From the NCBI GenBank assembly GCA_025924815.1, contig JAICHQ010000027.1, positions 1 through 36,213 on the forward strand: a DNA stretch of 36,213 bases. The letters are read 5' to 3'. Both the position numbers and the translations under genes were made by a program. Below the pieces are notes generated by a model. The model saw nothing but the letters and a program-made list of their open reading frames with translations, searched no databases and was not told the DNA's origin. Source of the DNA: Nocardioides sp. (GTDB lineage Bacteria; Actinomycetota; Actinomycetes; Propionibacteriales; Nocardioidaceae). Positions 16,165-25,597 of this stretch are shown here, piece after piece. Every line of letters starts with the position of its first letter. Within the stretch, counting starts at the first letter, position 1.

Positions 16165-16806
16165 TCAGAGCTGGGTGCCGGTGAGCTGGACCCGGTCGGG
16201 CTGGAAGCCGTGGTCGATGCCCCACAGGATCGCCCGCGACCGCGAGGTGACGCCGATCTTGCGGTAGGCCGAGCGGATGTAGGACTTGATGGAGTTGATC
16301 GAGAGCATCGTGGTCTCGACGATGTCGTTGTTGGAGTATCCCTGGGTGATCAGCGAGAGCACCTCGGACTCGCGGGCCGTCAGCCCCTCCTCGCGCCCCG
16401 GCCAGTCGCCGCCCACCAGAGGCCCGTGCCCGGAGTCGCGCAACCGGACGGTGTCGCCGGCGTGGATGCGCTCCAAGGTGGAGACCAGTTCGGCCGCCGG
16501 CAGTCGCTTGCTGACGTACGCCGAGATGCCGGGCACGCGCGTCGCACCGACCGCCGGGTCGTCGGCACTCCAGGTGTAGACCACCACCTTGCCGATCTCA
16601 GGGTCGCGCACGAGGCGGGCGATCCGCTCCCGGTCGCGGAAGCTCTGGGCGAAGGTGTCGAACAGCGCGATGTCGACCGACGACAACGGATGGGCGTTGA
16701 CGTCGACCTCGACCACCTCGACGCGTTCGCTGTAGGTGCGCAGCATCGAGGCGAGACCGTGCACGACGACCTCGTAGTCGTTGACGATCGCGAGTCGGAT
16801 GGCCAC
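16165..16806 (-). CDS. LuxR/NarL-type response regulator
   Basis: The 213-residue protein has a receiver domain (1-120) and a LuxR helix-turn-helix (141-201: LTARESEVLSLITQGYSNND, then SINSIKSYIRSAYRKIG). In the receiver, D10, the phospho-acceptor candidate D50 (IALFD), T78 and K100 are present, but the usual acidic pair is N9-D10 and loop 3 is atypical (YTWSADDP). Phosphorylation by a histidine kinase is therefore plausible but uncertain; no kinase gene is adjacent. The GTG at 16806 is chosen because TACAGT on the minus strand (16819-16814) lies seven bases upstream, as for a leaderless mRNA, and the protein begins directly with the first beta strand (AIRLAIVND). The frame is open further upstream, through the regulatory palindrome, which is unlikely to be coding. 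Confidence 0.88.
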   Translation of the reverse strand: MAIRLAIVNDYEVVVHGLASMLRTYSERVEVVEVDVNAHPLSSVDIALFDTFAQSFRDRERIARLVRDPEIGKVVVYTWSADDPAVGATRVPGISAYVSKRLPAAELVSTLERIHAGDTVRLRDSGHGPLVGGDWPGREEGLTARESEVLSLITQGYSNNDIVETTMLSINSIKSYIRSAYRKIGVTSRSRAILWGIDHGFQPDRVQLTGTQL

Positions 16807-16813
16807 GGCCCGA

Positions 16814-16856
16814 ACTGTAAGGGGTGGGGGGTACCCCCCGTGCTCACCTGTAAGGG
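16814..16856. promoter_or_regulatory. Regulatory region with G6TAC6 palindrome and CTGTAAGGG repeats
   Basis: The gap between the response regulator and the divergent small membrane protein holds a perfect 14-base palindrome, GGGGGGTACCCCCC at 16826-16839, and two direct copies of CTGTAAGGG at 16815-16823 and 16848-16856. The first copy overlaps the putative -10 (TACAGT, minus strand 16819-16814) of the response regulator. Binding by the adjacent LuxR-type regulator, controlling itself and the small gene, is a reasonable inference. Confidence 0.45.
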
Positions 16857-16924
16857 TGTATCGGCCGTCCCGCGCCCGCGAAAGGGTCCAGAGGTATCTA
16901 CCTGACAGGGAGGTGTAGTCCCGC

Positions 16925-17068
16925 ATGGTCATCCTTGGACTGATCCTGCTGATCATCGGTCTGATCGCGTCGATCTCGATCCTCTGGATCATCGGCTTGA
17001 TCCTGATCGTCGTCGGCCTGGTCCTGAACTTCGTTCCGGTCGGTGGCACCCGCCGACGCTGGTACTAG
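16925..17068 (+). CDS. DUF6131-like small membrane protein (47 aa)
   Basis: A 47-residue frame starts at ATG 16925 with GGGAGGTG about ten bases upstream and ends with TAG at 17066. The product begins MVILGLILLIIGLIASISIL, continues with a second hydrophobic stretch (WIIGLILIVVGLVLNFV) and ends in a basic-aromatic tail TRRRWY. Two short membrane helices and the RRRWY tail match the small actinobacterial DUF6131 type (recalled pattern). Its function is unknown. It is divergent from the response regulator, with a palindrome in the shared promoter region, and is followed by a strong terminator, so it is a single-gene unit. The many synonymous G/C-ending codons support real coding. Confidence 0.8.
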   Translation: MVILGLILLIIGLIASISILWIIGLILIVVGLVLNFVPVGGTRRRWY

Positions 17069-17077
17069 CCGCCTTTC

Positions 17078-17120
17078 CACACCACGACCCCCGCACCCGT
17101 GATGCGGGGGTCGTGGTGTG
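17078..17120 (+). terminator. Strong hairpin terminator after the small membrane protein
   Basis: An 18-pair perfect stem (left arm 17078-17095, right arm 17103-17120; core CCACGACCCCCGCA / TGCGGGGGTCGTGG) encloses a seven-base loop. It starts ten bases after the stop at 17068 and ends 43 bases before recC. There is no T-run, as usual in GC-rich actinobacteria. Confidence 0.8.
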
Positions 17121-17151
17121 TCCGGGCCCTTCCCGCGTCGGTGGGGCGGCC

Positions 17152-17157
17152 TAGGGT
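17152..17157 (+). promoter_or_regulatory. Putative -10 box of a leaderless recCBD transcript
   Basis: TAGGGT is followed by six bases and the GTG start of recC at 17164. The spacing fits transcription starting at the GTG itself. No -35 or Shine-Dalgarno sequence is evident. Confidence 0.45.
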
Positions 17158-17163
17158 CGTCGC

Positions 17164-20100
17164 GTGAGCCTCCACCTGCACCGAGCGGTCCGCGCCGACG
17201 CGCTGGCCGACGGGCTGGGCCGGCTCCTCTCCACCCCCCTGCCCGACCCGTTCTCGAGCGAGCTCGTGGTCGTCCCGGCGCGCGGCATGGAGCGGTGGCT
17301 CAGCCAGCGGCTGGCGCACGTGCTGGGGGCCGGTCCGTCGGGTGACGGCGTCTGCGCCGCGGTCGAGTTCCGGTCGCCGGGCTCGCTGGTCGCCGAGCTG
17401 CGCGCGACCGGGGGCGGCTCCCCCGCCGAGGACCCGTGGGCCCCCGAGGCGCTCGCCTGGCCGCTGCTCGGTGTGCTCGACGACTGCCTCGACGAGCCCT
17501 GGGCCGCGACCCTGGCCCGCCACCTGGGCCACGGCCTGACCGGCGCGGAGAGCGACCTCCGGCTGGGTCGGCGCTTCTCCGTGGCGCGCCGGCTCGCCGG
17601 CCTGTTCGCGTCGTACGCCGGGCAGCGCCCGTCGCTGGTCGCCGACTGGTCGGCCGGGCGCGACACCGACGGGGCCGGGGCGATCCTGGCCGGTGACCTC
17701 GCCTGGCAGCCCGAGCTGTGGCGGCGGCTGGTCTCCCGGGTCGACGCGCCGTCCCCGACCGCACGACACGACCACACCGTCGACCTCCTCCGCGAGGATC
17801 CCGAGGCCTTCGTCCTGCCGACGCGGCTGTCGCTGTTCGGCCACACCCGGCTGTCGGTGACCGAGATCGACCTGCTGGCCGCCGTGGCCGCCGAGCGCGA
17901 CGTCCACCTGTGGCTGCCGCACCCGTCGCCGGCCCTGTGGTCCGCGCTGTCCGGCCGTGGGGGCGCGGTCGAGCGGGCCACCGACGACAGCCATCAGTCC
18001 GTGCGGCATCCGCTGCTGGCCAGCCTGGGCCGCGACTCCCGCGAGCTGCAGCGGGCCCTGGCCGTGGCCGAGCCGGCCGTCGACGTCGAGGAGCCCTCGC
18101 CGGCCCCGCCCGAGACACTGCTGGGCTGGCTGCAGGCCGATCTCGCCGCCGACGAGCCGCGGCCCGCCGGCCGCACGCTGGGAGTCGACGACCGGTCCGT
18201 CCAGGTGCACGCCTGTCACGGTGTGGCCCGCCAGGTCGACGTGCTGCGCGAGGTGCTCCTCGGCCTCCTCAGCGACGACCCGACGCTCGAGCCGCGCGAC
18301 GTGCTGGTGATGTGTCCCGACATCGACACCTACGCACCCCTCATCGAGGCCGGCTTTGGGCTCGGCGACGTCGTCGGCGAGGACGGTCACCCGGCCCATC
18401 GCCTCCGGGTGCGGCTCGCCGACCGGTCGCCGGTGCAGACCAACCCGCTGCTCGCGGTCGGCCGGGAGCTGCTCGACCTCGCGGGCGGTCGCGCGCCCGC
18501 GACCCAGGTGCTCGACCTGGCCCGGGCCGAACCGGTCCGGCGGCGGTTCGGGTTCAGCGACGACGACCTCGAGCAGCTCGACACCTGGGCCCGGGAGGCC
18601 GGGGTGCGCTGGGCCTTCGACGCCGAGCACCGCGCCGACTTCGGCCTCTCGTCGTACGTCGCGAACACCTGGCAGTTCGGTCTGGACCGGCTGCTGACCG
18701 GCGTCGCGCTGTCCGACGACTCCTCGGCCTGGCTCGACCGGGCCCTGCCCCTCGACGACGTCGGCAGCGCCCAGGTCGACCTGGTCGGCCGCCTCGCCGA
18801 GTACGTCGACCGGCTGCGGCGCGCGACCGACCGGCTGACCGGCACCCACCCCCTCGACCACTGGCTGGAGGCCCTCGACGACGGCGTGGCCTCGCTGACC
18901 GCCGTGGCCGCGGTCGACGGCTGGCAGCCCGGACAGGTGCAGCGCGAGCTGGGCCGGGTCCGCCGGGCCGCGGCCGGGCTCGGCTCGCTCGACCTCCGGC
19001 TGCCCGACGTCCGCGCGCTGCTCGCCGACCGGCTCGCCGGCCGGCCGACGCGCGCCAACTTCCGCACCGGCACGCTCACCGTGTGCACGATGGTGCCGAT
19101 GCGGTCGGTGCCCCATCGCGTCGTGTGCCTGCTCGGCCTCGACGACGGGGTCTTCCCGCGTCAGGGGTCGGTCGACGGCGACGACGTCCTGGCGCGCGCC
19201 CCGATGACCGGCGAGCGCGACGCCCGGAGCGAGGACCGGCAGCTGCTCCTCGACGCGATCCTGGCGGCGACCCAGACCCTGGTGATCACCTACACCGGCG
19301 CCAACGAGTTCTCCGGCCGGCCGCGACCCCCCGCCGTACCCCTCAAGGAGGTGCTCGACGCCCTCGACCTCACGGCCGCCGCGGACGGCGGCGGCTCGGT
19401 CTGTGACGCGGTGACCGTGCGCCACCCGCTTCAGCCGTTCGACGCCCGCAACGTCACGCCCGGGGCGCTGGTCGACGGTGAGACGTTCTCGTTCGACACC
19501 GCCGCGGCTGCCGGAGCAAAGGCCGCCGCCGGGCCGCGCGCGGCGCCGGTGCCGCTCCTCGACCGGCCGCTCGGTCCGATCGCACCGACGGACGTCTCGC
19601 TCGATGACCTGGTGCGCTTCTGGACCGATCCGGTCAAGGGGTTCCTGGGCCGCTCCGGCGTCGACCTCGCTCTGCCCACCGACGACGACCAGCCCGACGA
19701 CGCCCTGCCGGTCGAGATCGACAACCTCGCGCAGTGGGCGGTCGGGGACCGCGTGCTCACCGACCTCCTCGCCGGGCTCGACCCCGACGTGGTCAAGCAG
19801 CGCGAGTGGCGGCGCGGCGAGCTCCCGCCCGGCCGGCTCGGGTGGCGCATGCTGGGCCGGCTCCTGGAGCGGGCCGGCCCGCTGCGCGACGCCGCCGCCG
19901 GGCTGAGGATCTCGCCGCCACGAGCCGTCGACGTCGCCGTCGACCTCGGTGGCGGCCGGCGTCTGGTCGGCACGGTTCCGGAGGTGTACGGCGACCGGCT
20001 CGTGCCGGTGACCTACTCGCGGCTCGGCGCCAAGCACCGTCTCGCGACCTGGGTCCGGCTGCTCGCCCTCAGCGCCTCGGACGGCGACCGCAACTGGACC

Positions 20101-20523
20101 GCCGTCACCCTCGGCCGGCCCCACGGCCGCTCGCGCGAGGCGTTCGCCTCCTCGCGGCTCGGGCCGATCGACCACACCGCGCTCGAGCTCCTGCTCGACC
20201 TCGTCGCCCTCCGCGACCGCGGCCTCCGAGCCCCGTTGCCGCTGCCGCTGAAGGCCTCACTCGGCTACGCCCGCGCTCGACGTACCCATGCCGACGTGCC
20301 CGACGCCCTGCTCAAGGCCGGCTACGACTGGAAGGACGGCTCGTTCCCCGGCGAGCAGTCCGATGCGGCCGTGGTGAAGATCTGGGGCCGCCTCGACGAG
20401 CCGCCCGAGCTCCGCGAGACGCCGTCGCCGGGTGAGGAGTTCCCGGGCGAGACCGGCCGGTTCGGCGCGCTCTCCCTGCGGGTCTGGAGCCCGCTGATCG
20501 AGGCCGAGCAGGGCAGCTGGTGA
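17164..20523 (+). CDS. recC: Exodeoxyribonuclease V subunit gamma (RecC)
   Basis: The 1119-residue product matches RecC in size and layout. The N-terminal inactive helicase-like region includes LVVVPARGMERWLSQRLAHVLG (key: PARGMERWLS) near residues 38-55 and DVLVMCPDIDTYAPLI near 380-395. Later family segments are CLLGLDDGVFPR (about 655), FSGRPRPPAVPLKEVLDAL (about 718) and LVRFWTDPVKGFLGR (about 816). RecC is the scaffold and Chi-recognition subunit of RecBCD, which processes double-strand DNA ends for recombination and degrades foreign linear DNA. The GTG start is supported by the leaderless -10 just upstream. The stop overlaps the recB GTG (GTGA at 20520-20523), giving translational coupling. 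Confidence 0.95.
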   Translation: MSLHLHRAVRADALADGLGRLLSTPLPDPFSSELVVVPARGMERWLSQRLAHVLGAGPSGDGVCAAVEFRSPGSLVAELRATGGGSPAEDPWAPEALAWPLLGVLDDCLDEPWAATLARHLGHGLTGAESDLRLGRRFSVARRLAGLFASYAGQRPSLVADWSAGRDTDGAGAILAGDLAWQPELWRRLVSRVDAPSPTARHDHTVDLLREDPEAFVLPTRLSLFGHTRLSVTEIDLLAAVAAERDVHLWLPHPSPALWSALSGRGGAVERATDDSHQSVRHPLLASLGRDSRELQRALAVAEPAVDVEEPSPAPPETLLGWLQADLAADEPRPAGRTLGVDDRSVQVHACHGVARQVDVLREVLLGLLSDDPTLEPRDVLVMCPDIDTYAPLIEAGFGLGDVVGEDGHPAHRLRVRLADRSPVQTNPLLAVGRELLDLAGGRAPATQVLDLARAEPVRRRFGFSDDDLEQLDTWAREAGVRWAFDAEHRADFGLSSYVANTWQFGLDRLLTGVALSDDSSAWLDRALPLDDVGSAQVDLVGRLAEYVDRLRRATDRLTGTHPLDHWLEALDDGVASLTAVAAVDGWQPGQVQRELGRVRRAAAGLGSLDLRLPDVRALLADRLAGRPTRANFRTGTLTVCTMVPMRSVPHRVVCLLGLDDGVFPRQGSVDGDDVLARAPMTGERDARSEDRQLLLDAILAATQTLVITYTGANEFSGRPRPPAVPLKEVLDALDLTAAADGGGSVCDAVTVRHPLQPFDARNVTPGALVDGETFSFDTAAAAGAKAAAGPRAAPVPLLDRPLGPIAPTDVSLDDLVRFWTDPVKGFLGRSGVDLALPTDDDQPDDALPVEIDNLAQWAVGDRVLTDLLAGLDPDVVKQREWRRGELPPGRLGWRMLGRLLERAGPLRDAAAGLRISPPRAVDVAVDLGGGRRLVGTVPEVYGDRLVPVTYSRLGAKHRLATWVRLLALSASDGDRNWTAVTLGRPHGRSREAFASSRLGPIDHTALELLLDLVALRDRGLRAPLPLPLKASLGYARARRTHADVPDALLKAGYDWKDGSFPGEQSDAAVVKIWGRLDEPPELRETPSPGEEFPGETGRFGALSLRVWSPLIEAEQGSW

Positions 20524-23500
20524 CCCCCGACATGGAGCCTTTCGACCTGGCCGGGCCGCTGCCCGTCGGCACGACCCTGCTCGAGGCCAGCGCCGGCACC
20601 GGCAAGACGTTCACCGTGGCCGCGCTCGTCGCCCGCTACGTCGCCGAGGCCGGTGTGCCGCTCGACCAGCTGCTGGTGATCACGTTCGGGCGGGCGGCCA
20701 GCCAGGAGCTGCGCGAGCGCGTGCGCGACCAGCTGGTTTCCGCCGAGCGGGCGCTGGCCGACCCGCCCACCGCCGACCGGAGCCACCCGGTGGTCGGCGC
20801 GCTGCTCGACGCCGACGAGGACACCGTTCGCCTGCGTCACGGGCGCCTGCGCGACGCCCTGGCGTCGTTCGACGCCGCCACCATCGCCACGACCCACCAG
20901 TTCTGCCAGACCGTGCTGCGCTCGCTCGGTGTCGCCGGTGACACCGACACCGGCGCCACGCTCGTCGAGTCGCTCGACGAGCTGGTCGCCGAGGTGGTCG
21001 ACGACGTGTATCTGCGCCGGTTCGGCGCGCTGACCTCCGACCCGCCGTTCGGCCGGGCGGTGGCCCTCGGCCTGGCCCGCACCGTCGTGGGAGACGCCCA
21101 TGCGGAGCTGGCGCCCGCCCGCGACCCCGAGTCGTCGGCCGGCGAGCGGGTCGCGTTCGCGCTCGAGGTGCGCGAGGAGGTCGACCGGCGCAAGCGGCGC
21201 CTCGGGATCCTCTCCTACGACGATCTCCTCGGCCGGCTCGCCGGCGCTCTGACCGACGACGACGCGCCGGCGCGTCAGCGGATGCGACAACGCTGGAAGA
21301 TCGTGCTGGTCGACGAGTTCCAGGACACCGACCCCAAGCAGTGGGAGGTCCTCCACCGCGCGTTCTCCGGCCACGCGACGATGGTGCTGATCGGCGACCC
21401 GAAGCAGGCGATCTACGCGTTCCGCGGCGGCGACGTCGTCACCTATCTCGCCGCGGCGTCCACCGCCACCACGCGGGCCACGCTCGGCGTCAACCGCCGC
21501 AGCGACGCCGACCTCGTCGACCGCCTGCAGGTCGTGCTCCGCGGCGCCGCTCTCGGCGACCCGGGTATCGTCGTACGCGAGGTGACCACCGATCATCCGG
21601 GCACCCGGCTCGTGGGCGCCCCGTCGCCGGCGTCGTTCCGGGTACGTCGTGTGGAGCGCACGGGCTTCCCGCTCGCCCGCGGGTTGATCCGCGCCGGCGA
21701 CGCGCGGCGCCACATCGCGGCCGACTGTGCCGGTGACATCGCCACGCTGCTTGCGTCCGACGCCACCTGGGACGGCCAGCCGATCCAGGCCCGCCACGTC
21801 GCCGTCCTGGTGGGCGAGTGGTCGCACGCCGAGCTGGTCCGCGCCGAGCTCGCGGGCCGCGGCATCCCGGCCGTGGTGGGTGGTGGCACCAAGCTGCTCA
21901 CGTCGCCGGCCGGCGACGACTGGCTGGCGCTGCTCGAGGCGCTCGAGCAGCCCCACCGGCCCGGTCGGGTCCGGGCGGCCGCGCTCACGGCGTTCCTCGG
22001 GCGCACCCTCAGCGAGCTCGATGCGGGCCGCGACGAGCTGACCGACGAGCTCGCAGACCGGCTGCGTGGCTGGGCCCTGCTCCTGCGGGGCCGCGGGGTC
22101 GCGGCGCTCTTCGAGGCAACCGAGGAGCGTGGCCTGACCGCGCGGGTGCTCGGCACCGTCGGTGGTGAGCGACTCCTGACCGACCTGCGCCACCTCGCCC
22201 AGACCCTCCACGAGACGTCGCGCCGCGAGTCCCTGGGGCTCACCGGTCTGCTGGAGTGGCTGCGGTCGGAGCGCGCCAACGCCGCCTCCGAGCGGGTCCG
22301 CCGCCTCGACAGCGACGCGGCCGCGGTCCAGATCACCACCGTCCACCAGAGCAAGGGGTTGGAGTATCCCGTCGTCCACCTGCCCTTCGTCTCCATGCGC
22401 TATGTCCGCCCTGTCGAGGTCGCGCGCTACCACGACGACCACGGCACGCGGACGGTCGACGTGTCGGGCGGCGGCGCCGGCTGGGCCGACCACGAGCGTG
22501 CCCACCTGGGTGAGGAGGCCGGCGAGGAGCTGCGCGACCTCTACGTCGCGCTGACCCGGGCGCAGTCCCAGGTCGTCACGTGGTGGGCGCCGACCCGCAA
22601 CACCCCCGACGGCGGACTCCACCGGGTGCTGTTCGGGCGGCGGCCCGACCAGGCCGAGGTCCCCGACAGCCAGGCCGTGAAGGACGACGCGTACGCCGCG
22701 CACGTTCTCGGGCTGCTCCACCAGCTGGGCGGCCCGACGTCGGAGGCGTCGGTGTTGTCCGACGCCGCACCTGCGCCGCCCGGCACACCCGTCGGCCCGC
22801 TCGCGGCCCGGGTGTTCGCGCGCGGAGTCGACACCGACTGGCGGCGCACCTCCTACTCCGGGCTGATCCGGGTGCAGGAGCAGCCGGCCGGGGTGAGCTC
22901 GGAGCCTGAGGCAGGCCCGACCGATGACGAGCCGGACACCACGGAGGCCGGTGGTCGCAGCGAGACCGATGCGAGCCTGCTCGCGAGACGGCCTCTCATC
23001 AGCCCCATGGCCGACCTGCCGGCCGGGGCAGGCTTCGGCAGCCTGGTGCACGGCGTCCTGGAGGTGACCGATCCCGAGGCGCCCGATCTGCACGACGAGC
23101 TGCTCGGGCACGTCCGCGAGCAGTTGCTGTGGTGGCCGGTCGCCTTCGATGCGGAGCGGATCGCCACCGCGCTCGTACCCTCCCAGCAGACCTCGCTCGG
23201 GCGGCTCGCGTCGGGGCTGCGGCTGGTCGACATCCCTCGACGCGACCGCCTGTGCGAGCTCGACTTCGAGTTCCCGCTGACCGGCGGCGACCGGCCCGCG
23301 GTCGGCCGTGGTGACGCACACCTGAGCGACGTCGCGGGCCTGCTGCGCCGGCACCTGTCCGCCGACGACCCGCTCGCCTCGTACGCCGATCAGCTCGTCG
23401 GCCCGCTCGGTGGGCAGGCGCTGCGCGGCTATCTGTCCGGGTCGATCGACGTCGTGCTGCGCGTGCCGGGGGAGTCCGACGGAGACCACCGCTACGTCGT

Positions 23501-23834
23501 CGTCGACTACAAGACCAACCTCCTCGGCGAGCCCGGCACCACCGTGAGCGCCGGCGACTACGGCCGCGCGGAGATGGCGGCGGCGATGCTGCACAGCCAC
23601 TACCCCCTCCAGGCCCTGCTCTACTCGGTGGTGCTGCACCGGTTCCTGCGTTGGCGGCTGCCGGCGTACGACCCGCAGACACACCTCGGTGGCACGCTCT
23701 ACCTGTTCCTGCGCGGGATGTGCGGGCCCGAGACGCCGGTCGTGGCCGGGCACGTCGCCGGGGTGTTCGACTGGTCGCCGCCGGCATCCCTGGTCGTCGG
23801 GCTCAGCGACCTGATGGACGGTGCCGCGAGATGA
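20520..23834 (+). CDS. recB: Exodeoxyribonuclease V subunit beta (RecB helicase-nuclease)
   Basis: This 1104-residue SF1A helicase-nuclease carries Walker A E22-ASAGTGKT, Walker B LVDEFQDTD (about 262-270), motif III LIGDPKQAIYAFRGGD (about 290-305), motif V ITTVHQSKGLEYPVVH (about 605-620) and motif VI YVALTRAQ (about 675). The C-terminal nuclease domain shows GSIDVVLRV (about 975) and the catalytic VVVDYKTNL (about 993-1001). RecB is the 3'-5' motor and the only nuclease of RecBCD. GTG 20520 overlaps the recC stop; ATG 20532, four codons later, is an alternative. The stop overlaps the recD start (ATGA at 23831-23834). Confidence 0.96.
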   Translation: MTPDMEPFDLAGPLPVGTTLLEASAGTGKTFTVAALVARYVAEAGVPLDQLLVITFGRAASQELRERVRDQLVSAERALADPPTADRSHPVVGALLDADEDTVRLRHGRLRDALASFDAATIATTHQFCQTVLRSLGVAGDTDTGATLVESLDELVAEVVDDVYLRRFGALTSDPPFGRAVALGLARTVVGDAHAELAPARDPESSAGERVAFALEVREEVDRRKRRLGILSYDDLLGRLAGALTDDDAPARQRMRQRWKIVLVDEFQDTDPKQWEVLHRAFSGHATMVLIGDPKQAIYAFRGGDVVTYLAAASTATTRATLGVNRRSDADLVDRLQVVLRGAALGDPGIVVREVTTDHPGTRLVGAPSPASFRVRRVERTGFPLARGLIRAGDARRHIAADCAGDIATLLASDATWDGQPIQARHVAVLVGEWSHAELVRAELAGRGIPAVVGGGTKLLTSPAGDDWLALLEALEQPHRPGRVRAAALTAFLGRTLSELDAGRDELTDELADRLRGWALLLRGRGVAALFEATEERGLTARVLGTVGGERLLTDLRHLAQTLHETSRRESLGLTGLLEWLRSERANAASERVRRLDSDAAAVQITTVHQSKGLEYPVVHLPFVSMRYVRPVEVARYHDDHGTRTVDVSGGGAGWADHERAHLGEEAGEELRDLYVALTRAQSQVVTWWAPTRNTPDGGLHRVLFGRRPDQAEVPDSQAVKDDAYAAHVLGLLHQLGGPTSEASVLSDAAPAPPGTPVGPLAARVFARGVDTDWRRTSYSGLIRVQEQPAGVSSEPEAGPTDDEPDTTEAGGRSETDASLLARRPLISPMADLPAGAGFGSLVHGVLEVTDPEAPDLHDELLGHVREQLLWWPVAFDAERIATALVPSQQTSLGRLASGLRLVDIPRRDRLCELDFEFPLTGGDRPAVGRGDAHLSDVAGLLRRHLSADDPLASYADQLVGPLGGQALRGYLSGSIDVVLRVPGESDGDHRYVVVDYKTNLLGEPGTTVSAGDYGRAEMAAAMLHSHYPLQALLYSVVLHRFLRWRLPAYDPQTHLGGTLYLFLRGMCGPETPVVAGHVAGVFDWSPPASLVVGLSDLMDGAAR

Positions 23835-25588
23835 TCGAGCCCTTCGAGACCGACGACCCGCACGACCGCCGCTGGGCGCAGGGCATCGACGGTCTGCTCG
23901 GCCGCTTCAACGGCGCCGGGATCCTGGAGGCCGCGGACGCCCATGCGGCCCGGCGCATCCAGGACCTCGCCGCGGAGCCTGACGACGAAGTGGGGCTGGC
24001 CGTCGCGCTGGCGGTGCGCGGGCTGCGACACGGATCGGTGTGCCTCGACCTGTCGTCGACGACCGCCGAGCCGCTGCCGGACGCCGTGACCTGGCCGGCG
24101 AGCGGGTGGGCCGATCGGGTGGCGGCCAGCCGGGTCGCCCAGGCCGGGGTGGTGCGGGTCGAGGACGGGCTTCTCTACCTCGACCGCTACTGGCGCGAGG
24201 AGTGCCAGGTGCGCGACGACCTGGTCGCGCGGCTCGCCCTGCCACCGCCCCTTGTCGACGAGGAGCGCCTGTCCGCGCTGGCGCCGGTGTTGTTCCCGGA
24301 GGGCTACGACGAGCAGCGCGCGGCGGCGCTCGCTGCCGCCCGGCAGTGGACCACGGTGCTCACCGGCGGCCCCGGCACCGGCAAGACCACCGCCGTCGCC
24401 GGGCTGCTCGCGCTGCTGGCCGACCAGTCGGATCGTCCTCAGCGGATCGCGCTGGCCGCACCGACCGGCAAGGCGGCCGCTCGGCTGCAGGAGGCCGTCC
24501 GCGCGGCGCTCGGCGAGGTGGCGTTCGCCGGCCATGCCGAGGCGGTCGGAGAGCCGATCGCCCAGACCCTGCACCGACTGCTCGGGTGGCGACGGGGCAG
24601 CCGCAACCGGTTCCGCCACGACCGGCGCAACCGTCTCCCTCACGACGTGATCGTGGTCGACGAGACGTCGATGGTCTCGCTGACGATGATGGCCCGTCTC
24701 GTCGAGGCCGTGCGGTCCGACTGCCGGCTGGTGTTCGTCGGCGACCCCGACCAGCTCGCGTCCGTGGAGGCGGGCGCCGTGCTGGCCGACCTGGTCGCGG
24801 GGCTCCGCGCGCGGTCGGTCTCGCCGGTGTCGACCCTGCAGACCTCCCACCGCTTCGGCCGCGAGATCAACCGGCTCGCCGAGGCGGTCCGCGACGGCGA
24901 CGCCGACGCCGCCATCGACCTGCTGGCCGCCGGTGGGGAGCACCTCGAGCTCCTCGACGCCGCCGATCCCGCGGTCCTCGCGGGGCTCCGCGAGCGGCTG
25001 GTCCGCCACGCGGTTCTCCTGCGCGACGCCGCCGCCTCGGGTGACGCGGCCGGCGCGACCGACCTCCTGGACCAGCACCGGCTGCTGTGCGCCCACCGCG
25101 ACGGTCCCTGGGGTGTCGGCCATTGGAACCGGGTGGTCGAGCGGGCGCTCGCCGAGCGCACGGGGCTCCCGATCGGCGACGGCTGGGGACAGGAGTGGTA
25201 CGCCGGGCGTCCGCTGCTCCTGACCAGCAACGACTACGGGCTCGACCTGTTCAACGGCGACACCGGCGTGGTCATCGCCTCGGCCGGCGGGGTGCGCGCC
25301 GCCATCGCCGTGCCGCGCGGTCATCGCGACCTCGCCACCTCGCGGCTGACCGATGTCGAGACCATGCACGCGATGACGGTGCACAAGAGCCAGGGCAGCC
25401 AGACCGCGGAGGTGACGGTGCTGCTGCCCCCCGACGACTCGCGGCTGCTCACCCGCGAGCTGTTGTACACCGCCCTGACCCGAGCCGAGCGGAAGGTGAC
25501 GGTCGTGGCCACGCCCGACGCCGTACGTCTGGCCGTGCGGAGGCCCGCCCAGCGGGCAAGTGGGCTGGCGGCCCGACTGGCTGGCTAG
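23831..25588 (+). CDS. recD: Exodeoxyribonuclease V subunit alpha (RecD helicase)
   Basis: The 585-residue SF1B helicase has an N-terminal RecB-interacting region (1-160), Walker A GGPGTGKTTA (about 177-186), motif Ia APTGKAAARL (about 214), Walker B VIVVDETSMVS (about 273-283), motif III FVGDPDQLASVE (about 300) and motif VI YTALTRAERKV (about 545-555). MTVHKSQGSQ (about 515) is motif V. RecD is the 5'-3' motor. The ATG at 23831 is fixed by the overlap with the recB stop; the frame is open upstream inside recB but is not RecD sequence. The length is near E. coli RecD (about 608). The stop codon TAG at 25586 also forms the start of the putative -10 of the next gene. Confidence 0.96.
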   Translation: MIEPFETDDPHDRRWAQGIDGLLGRFNGAGILEAADAHAARRIQDLAAEPDDEVGLAVALAVRGLRHGSVCLDLSSTTAEPLPDAVTWPASGWADRVAASRVAQAGVVRVEDGLLYLDRYWREECQVRDDLVARLALPPPLVDEERLSALAPVLFPEGYDEQRAAALAAARQWTTVLTGGPGTGKTTAVAGLLALLADQSDRPQRIALAAPTGKAAARLQEAVRAALGEVAFAGHAEAVGEPIAQTLHRLLGWRRGSRNRFRHDRRNRLPHDVIVVDETSMVSLTMMARLVEAVRSDCRLVFVGDPDQLASVEAGAVLADLVAGLRARSVSPVSTLQTSHRFGREINRLAEAVRDGDADAAIDLLAAGGEHLELLDAADPAVLAGLRERLVRHAVLLRDAAASGDAAGATDLLDQHRLLCAHRDGPWGVGHWNRVVERALAERTGLPIGDGWGQEWYAGRPLLLTSNDYGLDLFNGDTGVVIASAGGVRAAIAVPRGHRDLATSRLTDVETMHAMTVHKSQGSQTAEVTVLLPPDDSRLLTRELLYTALTRAERKVTVVATPDAVRLAVRRPAQRASGLAARLAG

Positions 25589-25591
25589 GGT
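25586..25591 (+). promoter_or_regulatory. Putative -10 box overlapping the recD stop codon
   Basis: TAGGGT, whose first three bases are the recD stop codon, is followed by six bases and ATG 25598. The same hexamer and spacing precede recC. It would give a leaderless mRNA for the ACT-domain gene. Confidence 0.45.
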
Positions 25592-25597
25592 CGACCC

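Noticed and set aside
17065..23753. Two minus-strand open frames of over 1000 codons opposite recC and recB
   Set aside because: Both are antisense to well-supported RecC and RecB, lack family motifs and are repetitive in composition.
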